Part shown: one piece after another, positions 7,475-12,861 of the stretch
Numbering within the stretch: the stretch's first letter is position 1
Layout of the letters: each line of letters starts with the position of its first letter
From: UBA11869 sp964544965
GTDB taxonomy: Bacteria; Pseudomonadota; Gammaproteobacteria; Eutrophobiales; Eutrophobiaceae
Reading direction: 5' to 3'
Assembly: GCA_964544965.1 (NCBI GenBank)
Contig: CAZJED010000042.1
Location: forward strand, 1 to 12,861
DNA: 12,861 nt
Notes under the pieces: model-generated
Seen by the model: the letters and a program-made list of their open reading frames with translations, nothing else
The model's database searches: none
What the model was told of the DNA's origin: nothing
Made by a program: the position numbers and the translations under genes

Positions 7475-8362
7475 TTATACAATATCTGCTTGCCTCATAG
7501 CTTCAAATAATTCGTCTTCTGATTTCTTCGATAACCAGGTCATGGGGAGTCTAATCCCGGGTTTTATCAAATCGAGTTTATTTAAAGCCCATTTAACTGG
7601 GATTGGATTTGATTCAACAAATAATAGTCTATGCAAACCATCAAGACTTTTATTTATTTTATCTGCCTGTTTTGCATCTCCATCTAAAGCAAACATACAC
7701 ATTTCATTCATTTTTTTTGGCGCGACATTCGCAGTTACTGAAATTACGCCGTTACCGCCCATTAAAATAAAATCCTTTGTCGTCTCATCATCGCCACTAA
7801 GTAAAAGAAAATCGCTACTGGTTCCTTCTCGTATTTTTTTTACACGTGTTAAATCTGCAGTTGCTTCTTTTACTCCTATAATATTGTCTATTGAAGCAAG
7901 TTCGATAATTGTCTCTGGCAACATATCACAAGCTGTTCTTCCAGGAACATTGTATAGAATTTGAGGAATATCGACTGTTTCTGCAATAACTTTATAATGT
8001 TCAAACAAACCTATTTGTGTTGGTTTATTATAATAAGGAGTAACTAATAAACATGCATCGGCACCGACTTCTTTTGCGCGCTTTGTAAGCGAAATTGCCT
8101 CAATCGTTGAGTTAGCGCCAGTCCCGGCAATTACCGGAATTCGTCCTTTTACAAATTTCACTATCTTTTCAATTACTGCACAATGTTCTTGTTCTGTTAG
8201 AGTAGCTGATTCGCCTGTTGTTCCAACAGCAACAATCGCTCTGGTGCCTTGTTCGATGTGAAACTCAATTAATCGCTCCAATGCTTTATAATCAAGCACA
8301 GTATCAGGGGCTACTCCAGCCTCCATTGGCGTAACAATTGCGACAATACTTCCAGTAAACAT
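7475..8362 (-). CDS. dapA: 4-hydroxy-tetrahydrodipicolinate synthase
   Basis: DapA condenses pyruvate with aspartate-4-semialdehyde, the first committed step of diaminopimelate and lysine synthesis, in the cytoplasm. The 295 residues are full length with a TIM-barrel fold. Visible active-site elements are GTTGES (47-52, Thr48/Thr49), TPYYNKP (108-114), YNVPGRT (137-143, catalytic Tyr137 and substrate-binding Arg142) and the Schiff-base lysine K165 in IIGVKEATAD. The C-terminal part (NPIPVKWAL) is also typical. It is the first gene of a minus-strand dapA-bamC pair and is divergent from bcp across 91 bp. gcvR, which lies between dapA and bcp in E. coli, is absent. No clear Shine-Dalgarno sequence precedes the ATG. 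Diaminopimelate also feeds peptidoglycan synthesis, which fits the envelope-oriented neighbourhood. Very confident. Confidence 0.98.
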   Translation of the reverse strand: MFTGSIVAIVTPMEAGVAPDTVLDYKALERLIEFHIEQGTRAIVAVGTTGESATLTEQEHCAVIEKIVKFVKGRIPVIAGTGANSTIEAISLTKRAKEVGADACLLVTPYYNKPTQIGLFEHYKVIAETVDIPQILYNVPGRTACDMLPETIIELASIDNIIGVKEATADLTRVKKIREGTSSDFLLLSGDDETTKDFILMGGNGVISVTANVAPKKMNEMCMFALDGDAKQADKINKSLDGLHRLLFVESNPIPVKWALNKLDLIKPGIRLPMTWLSKKSEDELFEAMRQADIV

Positions 8363-8373
8363 TGTAAATAATT

Positions 8374-8379
8374 ATTATA
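8374..8379 (-). promoter_or_regulatory. Possible -10 element for dapA-bamC
   Basis: On the minus strand this reads TATAAT, ending 11 bases before the dapA ATG. No good -35 hexamer is seen at 16-18 bases, so it rests on the -10 and the divergent intergenic position alone. The leader would be very short. AT-rich sequence makes chance matches common. Confidence 0.22.
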
Positions 8380-8453
8380 TCTATTAATAAAAGCGTGTAT
8401 GTTACTCAATGTTATGATGTGATTACAAGAATGAAATTTTAAAAGAATTAATT

Positions 8454-8930
8454 ATGGGCACAAATAAAGTAAAAATCGGCAAAAAAGTGCCGGAATTTGA
8501 CTTGCTATCAACAGGTGATAAAACTGTAAAGCTCTCTCAGCTAAAAGGTAAAAATATAATTATTTATTTTTATCCTAAAGATTCTACTCCGGGATGCACG
8601 ATTGAAGCACAAAATTTTCGTGACAATATTCGTAAATTTTCTTCACTAAATACAGTGGTTCTTGGTGTATCTAGAGATAAAATAATTTCGCATGAAAAAT
8701 TCAAAAAAAATCAAAATCTTCCCTTCGATCTACTTTCTGATGATGATGAAAAACTTTGTAAAATATTTAACGTAATGAAAGAAAAAAATATGTATGGGAA
8801 AAAATTTATTGGAATAGAAAGATCAACATTTTTAATAGATGAAAAAGGAGTTTTAATAAATGAGTGGCGAAAGGTAAAGGTGAAAGAACATGTAAAAGAT
8901 GTACTCCAAACATTAAAGATACTTAAATAA
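8454..8930 (+). CDS. bcp: Thioredoxin-dependent thiol peroxidase, Bcp/PrxQ family
   Basis: Bcp reduces hydrogen peroxide and organic hydroperoxides using thioredoxin-type donors in the cytoplasm. The 158 residues form one AhpC/TSA thioredoxin-fold domain. The peroxidatic site is PKDSTPGCT (41-49) with Cys48, Thr45 and Pro46; the distal arginine is Arg123 in GIERSTFLID. E. coli Bcp has a second cysteine five residues after the peroxidatic one. Here that position is Gln53, so the usual intramolecular resolving cysteine is missing. The other cysteine, Cys102 (KLCKIF), lines up with E. coli Cys99. The enzyme is probably a one-Cys form or resolves by another route. It diverges from dapA, a common neighbour, and converges on perM with an 11-bp gap that holds no hairpin. 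The family call is confident. Confidence 0.95.
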   Translation: MGTNKVKIGKKVPEFDLLSTGDKTVKLSQLKGKNIIIYFYPKDSTPGCTIEAQNFRDNIRKFSSLNTVVLGVSRDKIISHEKFKKNQNLPFDLLSDDDEKLCKIFNVMKEKNMYGKKFIGIERSTFLIDEKGVLINEWRKVKVKEHVKDVLQTLKILK

Positions 8931-8941
8931 TTATATCTTAA

Positions 8942-10024
8942 TTATTTCTTCTTTACTTTTTTAATATCTTCTTCATTGATAGGCCAAACATTTATTAATG
9001 CTTTAACCAAAGTTGCCAATGGTATTGCAAAAAATACGCCCCAGAAACCCCAAAGTCCGCCAAACACCAAAATTGCTACAATAATAGCAAGTGGATGTAA
9101 GTTAACAGCTTCAGAAAATAAAATGGGTACTAAAACATTTCCGTCAAGAAACTGAATAACAAAATAACTGATCATCAACCAAGTAAAATTATAATCTGAA
9201 CTTAATCCCCACTGAAAATAACCGACAAGGGCAACTGGTAATGTCACTATTGCCGCACCTATATATGGAATTAAAACTGATAAGCCAACAATCATTGCTA
9301 ACAAAAACGCATAATTCAATCCAAGAATAACAAAGGCAATATAAGAAGCGGCTCCGACTATTAAAATTTCATTAAATTTACCACGAACATAATTTCCAAT
9401 TTGAGCATCCATTTCAACCCATACTTCGTTTACTAAATGTCTCTCCTTTGGCAAAAAATTTGTCACCCATTCCATTACTATCTTCTTATCTTTTAAAAAA
9501 AAGAAAATCATAAGAGGAACTAGAATTAGATAAACAAGAATTGTTATGACCGCTGGCATGGATGCTAAAGAAAATGATAATACACTTTCTCCAAGTTCGC
9601 TAAGACTATCTCGTATATTTGCATTCAATTCCAAAACGTATTCTTGTGAAACTAATTCTGGGTATTGTTCTGGTAAACGTAAAAGTAATCCTTGAACATT
9701 TCTTATCATTTCTGGAACTTCTTGAAAAAACTTGCTTACTTGTTTGGAAAGTAATGGCATTAACCCAAATAAAATAAACGCCATTGAAACTAAAAATAAT
9801 GAATATACAATATTTACTGACGAAAATCGGCTTACATCTTTAATTTGTAATTTATATACAGCGCCCTCAAGCAGGTACGCAATAATTAGTGCCGCTAGTA
9901 ATGGCGCAAGCATTTTCCCCATCGTCACGAAAATTATCAGGCCAAACGCCAAAAGAATTACTAATAATGAAGCCTGTGGGTCAGTAAAATAACGCTTATA
10001 CCAAGTATTTATAAAATTAAACAT
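8942..10024 (-). CDS. perM: AI-2E family transporter, PerM-like inner-membrane permease
   Basis: This is a polytopic inner-membrane protein of the AI-2E transporter family (formerly UPF0118). Members have been linked to autoinducer-2 export or to ion/proton antiport, and PerM of E. coli has no settled substrate. The 360 residues are typical. Predicted membrane segments lie at about 18-36, 38-54, 71-92, 150-176, 218-236, 238-262, 270-292 and 305-345, with a soluble amphipathic region at 95-148 between the third and fourth. Family signatures are visible: FFFLKDK (174-180), LSVLIPYIGA (248-257), QFLDGNVLVPILF (291-303) and FGGLWGFWGVFFAIPLATL (321-339). A GGAG on the minus strand lies 9 bases before the ATG. 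It diverges from queG and converges on bcp. The family is certain; the substrate and the gene symbol, used for the closest named type, are less so. Confidence 0.88.
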   Translation of the reverse strand: MFNFINTWYKRYFTDPQASLLVILLAFGLIIFVTMGKMLAPLLAALIIAYLLEGAVYKLQIKDVSRFSSVNIVYSLFLVSMAFILFGLMPLLSKQVSKFFQEVPEMIRNVQGLLLRLPEQYPELVSQEYVLELNANIRDSLSELGESVLSFSLASMPAVITILVYLILVPLMIFFFLKDKKIVMEWVTNFLPKERHLVNEVWVEMDAQIGNYVRGKFNEILIVGAASYIAFVILGLNYAFLLAMIVGLSVLIPYIGAAIVTLPVALVGYFQWGLSSDYNFTWLMISYFVIQFLDGNVLVPILFSEAVNLHPLAIIVAILVFGGLWGFWGVFFAIPLATLVKALINVWPINEEDIKKVKKK

Positions 10025-10033
10025 TAATTTTAG

Positions 10034-10037
10034 CTCC
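10034..10037 (-). promoter_or_regulatory. Shine-Dalgarno site for perM
   Basis: On the minus strand this reads GGAG (within CTGGAGCT), 9 bases before the perM ATG at 10024. It is one of the few clear ribosome binding sites here and supports that start. Confidence 0.55.
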
Positions 10038-10047
10038 AGTTATAAGT

Positions 10048-10076
10048 ATGATATTTAATATTATGCTGTTATACAA
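10048..10076 (-). promoter_or_regulatory. Possible sigma-70 promoter for perM
   Basis: On the minus strand, TTGTAT (10076-10071) and TATCAT (10053-10048) are separated by 17 bases. The -10 matches five of six consensus positions and the -35 three of six. It sits in the 85-bp divergent gap, leaving a leader of about 20 bases that includes the GGAG site. This is a candidate only. Confidence 0.33.
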
Positions 10077-10109
10077 ACACTAGCGCATTACAAAATATAA
10101 AAAACACTA

Positions 10110-11171
10110 ATGCAAGTATTAAAAATGGATAAACACGAATTATCAAAAAATATAAAAAATTGGGGAGCTGAACTAGGTTTCCAACAAATTGGGATTGCGG
10201 CAACAGAGCTACATGATGATGAGATGCATCTTGTGAACTGGCTTTCGAAAGGAAGGCATGGAGAAATGTCGTATATGATGTCACATGGCACTAAACGCAG
10301 CCGACCAAATGAACTATTGCCTGGCACCATTAGTATAATTTGTGCACGAATGGACTATTTCCCACCCTCAAGCAAACATCCTGCTCAAGTTTTGAAAAAT
10401 AAAAATCTTGCTTATATATCGAGGTATGCGACAGGCAGAGATTATCATAAACTAATTCGTCAACGTTTAAAAAAATTAGCTACTAAAATTAATTCCAACT
10501 ACGGTGAATTTGGATATCGTTGCTTTGTTGATAGTGCCCCAATACTAGAAAAAGCATTAGCTCGTAACTCAGGACTCGGATGGATTGGCAAACACACGAA
10601 CTTAATAAACCCAAAAGCTGGCTCATGGTTTTTTCTTGGCGAAATATATACGAATTTGCCACTCAAAATTGATGCACCATATGAAAAGCAGCACTGTGGA
10701 ACTTGCACTGCATGTATTGATATTTGCCCAACCAAAGCGATTGTTGGAGAAATGCAAGTCGATGCGCGTCGCTGTATTTCGTATCTTACTATTGAGCTAA
10801 AAGGAAGCATCCCCGTAAAATTTAGAAAAATGATTGGTAATCGAGTTTATGGTTGTGACGATTGTCAATTAATCTGCCCTTGGAATAAATTTGCAAAAAT
10901 TTCAAATGAAGACGATTTTCGTGTCCGACATGGATTAGATGAAACTAGCTTAATTGAATTATTTACGTGGACAGAAACAGAGTTTGAGAAAAAAACAGAA
11001 GGGACGGCTATACGAAGGATCGGATATGAATGTTGGTTAAGAAATATTGCTATCGGTTTAGGTAATGCAACAACAACAAAAAAAGTTATTACTACTCTAA
11101 AGGCTCGTCAGAATAATTCTTCGAAACTAGTTAAAGAACATATTGACTGGGCGTTAGAACAACATTGTTAA
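10110..11171 (+). CDS. queG: Epoxyqueuosine reductase QueG
   Basis: QueG carries out the last step of queuosine synthesis, reducing epoxyqueuosine to queuosine in tRNAs with a GUN anticodon. It uses cobalamin and two [4Fe-4S] clusters and is cytoplasmic. The 353 residues contain the N-terminal DUF1730 region (GAELGFQQIGIA), the cobalamin-dependent catalytic region with VDSAPILEKALARNSGLGWI (140-159, Asp141 as the probable proton donor), and ferredoxin-like cysteines Cys196, 199, 202 and 206 (CGTCTACIDICP), Cys222, and Cys249, 252 and 256 (CDDCQLICPW). A C-terminal HEAT-like helical end (GTAIRRIGYECWLRNIAIGL) follows. An alternative ATG at 10125 would trim five residues; neither start has a Shine-Dalgarno sequence. 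It is not beside its frequent neighbours nnrD or tsaE here; it is convergent with the DUF3530 gene. Very confident. Confidence 0.97.
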   Translation: MQVLKMDKHELSKNIKNWGAELGFQQIGIAATELHDDEMHLVNWLSKGRHGEMSYMMSHGTKRSRPNELLPGTISIICARMDYFPPSSKHPAQVLKNKNLAYISRYATGRDYHKLIRQRLKKLATKINSNYGEFGYRCFVDSAPILEKALARNSGLGWIGKHTNLINPKAGSWFFLGEIYTNLPLKIDAPYEKQHCGTCTACIDICPTKAIVGEMQVDARRCISYLTIELKGSIPVKFRKMIGNRVYGCDDCQLICPWNKFAKISNEDDFRVRHGLDETSLIELFTWTETEFEKKTEGTAIRRIGYECWLRNIAIGLGNATTTKKVITTLKARQNNSSKLVKEHIDWALEQHC

Positions 11172-11193
11172 ATGTATAACCAATAAAGATTAT

Positions 11194-11973
11194 TTACTTT
11201 ACCCAATCAACAATATTCTGTATTAAATTATTTTCCATATTACTAAATGAATGATTAGCTCCTTCTATTTCAATTTGACTATATAAATAATTACCACTTT
11301 TTTTGGCGGCAAGACGACGATCAGGGGAAGATTCAATTCCTTCTTTAAAATCTAAGCTACCAAATATATCTAAAGTAGGTACTTTTATTTTTTCAATCAG
11401 CCTTAGTAAATTGATTGGTGGTTTGATATAAACATAATCCTGTAAACTAATCACGACTAAAGCATCGATATACTTTGTGCTTCCTTTCTCTAAATATACT
11501 AGCGATGATAGCGCCCCAAAACCATAGCCAATAATTATGATTCTGGAAAATCCACGTTTTCGTAATTCTTTTACTGACGAAGAAATTCGCTGATTGGTCT
11601 CTTGAAATGTATTTCCGTATTCTTCGATATTATTTTCTGGGGAGATCATAGGGAGCTGTATTGATAAAGTTGACCAACCAAATTTTGGTAACATATTTCT
11701 TAGTGGAGAAATAAGCTCCGGCCAATCTGCATGACCACCTATAGAATGCAAAATAATGGCAGCGTCTTTTGCTTCACTGCCTCTCTGGTGATTGAAAAGA
11801 GCTATGAAACTATTATCTACTGTTTCAAGCCAAAATAATTCTGTTGCTTCAGCTCTATCAATTATTCCGTTTGATATTCGTTTTTCCCAGTTATAATCTA
11901 GTGAGTCAGCTTGTATATTAAGTGCATTCGTAAATAGGTAAAAAAACAGGCTGATAAGTAATTTTCGCTTCAT
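11194..11973 (-). CDS. DUF3530 family protein, secreted alpha/beta-hydrolase fold
   Basis: The 259 residues begin with a signal peptide (KRKLLISLFFYLFTNALNIQA, likely cut near 22), so the protein is probably periplasmic. The pattern AAIILHSIGGHADWPELISP (71-90) followed by LRNMLPKFGWSTLSIQLP is the hallmark of DUF3530, an uncharacterised alpha/beta-hydrolase-like family. At the nucleophile elbow the sequence is GYGFG (149-153), with Gly where serine would sit. An acid (Asp208 in DIFGSLD) and a histidine (His241 in GANHSF) are in the expected later positions. Hydrolase activity by the classical triad is therefore doubtful, and no substrate can be named. A minus-strand GAGGTG (11985-11990) lies 11 bases before the ATG. 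It diverges from rpe and converges on queG with a 22-bp gap that holds no hairpin. Family call confident, function unknown. Confidence 0.85.
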   Translation of the reverse strand: MKRKLLISLFFYLFTNALNIQADSLDYNWEKRISNGIIDRAEATELFWLETVDNSFIALFNHQRGSEAKDAAIILHSIGGHADWPELISPLRNMLPKFGWSTLSIQLPMISPENNIEEYGNTFQETNQRISSSVKELRKRGFSRIIIIGYGFGALSSLVYLEKGSTKYIDALVVISLQDYVYIKPPINLLRLIEKIKVPTLDIFGSLDFKEGIESSPDRRLAAKKSGNYLYSQIEIEGANHSFSNMENNLIQNIVDWVK

Positions 11974-12002
11974 TTCTTTTGTTACACCTCAAAATGTTAA
12001 TT

Positions 12003-12030
12003 TTAACAAATAGTGGATAGTGGCTATGGT
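12003..12030 (+). promoter_or_regulatory. Possible sigma-70 promoter for rpe
   Basis: TTAACA (12003-12008) and TATGGT (12025-12030) are separated by 16 bases in the 110-bp divergent gap, about 53 bases before the rpe ATG. The -35 matches five of six consensus positions and the -10 four of six. The -35 is half of the short palindrome TGTTAA-TT-TTAACA (11995-12008), which could be an operator or chance. Confidence 0.32.
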
Positions 12031-12083
12031 AATACTTATGAGGTAAAGTTACTCGCGTCATTAATTACATACGGATTATTTTA

Positions 12084-12758
12084 ATGCATAACACTGTAAT
12101 TGCAGCATCAATATTGTCTGCGGATATGTCGAAACTTGGTGAAGATACTAAAAATGTCTTAGATGCGGGCGCCGATTTTATTCACGTCGATGTTATGGAT
12201 AACCACTATGTGCCCAATCTAACTTTTGGCCCAATTGTTGTCAGAGCTTTACGGAATTTTGGTATACAAGCACCATTAGATGTGCACCTAATGATTGACC
12301 CTGTCGATAGAATTATCCCAGAATTTGCCGAGGCAGGAGCAGATTATATTACTTTTCACCCTGAAGCATCGGAAAATATTGGCCAAACATTAAATTTAAT
12401 TCGTCAATGTAAATGTAAACCCGGCCTAGTTTTCAATCCGGGAACACCTCTTGATATTCTTGAGGGTCTGTTAGATAAAATTGATATAGTGTTATTAATG
12501 TCAGTTAACCCTGGGTTCGGTGGGCAATCATTCATTGAATCTGTTTTTGATAAACTAAAATATGCCAGAGAAATTATTGATAAATCAAAATATGACGTGC
12601 GTCTTGAAATAGATGGTGGAGTTAAAGTTGATAATATTCAAAAAATTGCTAAAGCTGGCGCAGATACTTTTGTCGCAGGATCAGCGATTTTTGGAGAAGA
12701 TAATTATAAATCAACAATCAAAATGATGCGGGAAAAAATTGCATTAGCAAATAACTAA
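12084..12758 (+). CDS. rpe: Ribulose-phosphate 3-epimerase
   Basis: Rpe interconverts ribulose-5-phosphate and xylulose-5-phosphate in the cytoplasm, serving the pentose phosphate pathway and, in autotrophs, the Calvin cycle. The 224 residues are the full family length with a TIM barrel. Metal and catalytic residues are all visible: His34 and Asp36 in HVDVMDNHYVPNLTFGP (34-50), His68 in DVHLMI (66-71) and Asp177 in LEIDGGV (174-180). Phosphate-loop glycines are in VNPGFGGQSF (141-150) and the GADTFVAGSAIF region (182-203). No strong Shine-Dalgarno sequence precedes the ATG. A likely terminator follows about 30 bp after the stop, so the gene may be transcribed alone. Divergent from the DUF3530 gene. 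Very confident. Confidence 0.98.
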   Translation: MHNTVIAASILSADMSKLGEDTKNVLDAGADFIHVDVMDNHYVPNLTFGPIVVRALRNFGIQAPLDVHLMIDPVDRIIPEFAEAGADYITFHPEASENIGQTLNLIRQCKCKPGLVFNPGTPLDILEGLLDKIDIVLLMSVNPGFGGQSFIESVFDKLKYAREIIDKSKYDVRLEIDGGVKVDNIQKIAKAGADTFVAGSAIFGEDNYKSTIKMMREKIALANN

Positions 12759-12789
12759 ATATATTAATACATCGCATGTCTGTAACTAT

Positions 12790-12817
12790 AGCAAAATAGA
12801 TTTTGCTTAATCTTTTT
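12790..12817 (+). terminator. Likely rho-independent terminator after rpe
   Basis: AGCAAAA (12790-12796) pairs perfectly with TTTTGCT (12801-12807) around a TAGA loop, and a T-rich run (TCTTTTT, 12811-12817) follows. The stem is AT-rich and short, so termination may be partial, but its place just after rpe fits. Confidence 0.5.
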
Positions 12818-12846
12818 AAAAATAAAAATTTTCTCTATTAAATAAT

Positions 12847-12861
12847 ATGATTAGTGAAAGT
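12847..12861 (+). CDS. Possible start of the next gene, cut by the window edge
   Basis: An ATG at 12847 opens a frame reading MISES up to the window end. Five codons are too few to identify a product, and there is no Shine-Dalgarno sequence. Its place about 30 bases after the putative terminator is reasonable for a new gene. Confidence 0.18.

Noticed and set aside
7542..7964. Plus-strand open frame of 140 codons inside dapA
   Set aside because: It is a shadow of the dapA reading frame, with no family signature or ribosome binding site.
10069..10330. Two overlapping minus-strand open frames over the queG start
   Set aside because: They are antisense to the conserved QueG N-terminus and overlap each other; neither has a recognisable domain.
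10499..10810. Minus-strand open frame of 103 codons inside queG
   Set aside because: It lies antisense to the conserved QueG catalytic and iron-sulfur regions; its residues are explained by the complementary codons.
1..12861. CRISPR arrays, insertion sequences, tRNA or rRNA genes, phage or defence genes
   Set aside because: No repeat-spacer pattern, transposase motif, terminal inverted repeats or RNA-gene cloverleaf was seen; coding genes with known households fill nearly the whole window.

Overview
The window is AT-rich chromosomal DNA, by eye roughly two thirds A+T. It carries a dense, ordinary set of gammaproteobacterial housekeeping and cell-envelope genes. RodZ, HisS, YfgM, BamB, Der, a DapA-BamC pair, Bcp, a PerM-type permease, QueG, a DUF3530 protein and Rpe together point to a gammaproteobacterium. 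BamB, BamC and YfgM-type proteins argue for a Gram-negative cell of that class. The genus cannot be read from the sequence. The compact layout and short gaps (none above about 110 bases) would fit a streamlined free-living or host-associated lineage, but broad gene content is kept and no pseudogene is visible.

Left block (1-6386, all on +): the end of a protein with tandem Cds6/NTF2-like domains, then rodZ, hisS, yfgM, bamB and der. This is the classic rodZ-(ispG)-hisS-yfgM-bamB-der neighbourhood, except that ispG is missing from its usual place between rodZ and hisS. The block joins cell shape (RodZ), translation (HisS), inner-membrane/periplasmic chaperone traffic (YfgM), outer-membrane protein assembly (BamB) and 50S ribosome maturation (Der). 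yfgM and bamB both use TTG starts and are separated by one base, so they are probably translationally coupled.

Middle block (6421-10024): bamC and dapA form a minus-strand pair convergent with der. bcp diverges from dapA, and perM converges on bcp. BamB and BamC, two lipoproteins of the same outer-membrane assembly machine, therefore lie on either side of der. The glycine-cleavage regulator gene gcvR, often found between dapA and bcp, is absent here.

Right block (10110-12861): queG (last step of queuosine synthesis), a convergent DUF3530 alpha/beta-hydrolase-fold protein without the usual serine nucleophile, and divergent rpe (pentose phosphate pathway) followed by a likely terminator. A possible next start codon lies at the right edge.

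No mobile element, CRISPR array, tRNA, rRNA or defence system was seen, and I found no convincing undescribed system. The points most worth a second look are: the perfect 55-bp direct repeat between two tandem domains at the left edge, which may mean domain-copy variation or an assembly breakpoint; a charged C-terminal tail of about 78 residues on BamB that ends in a motif resembling one in BamC; and a long AT hairpin with a GC-containing loop between hisS and yfgM.
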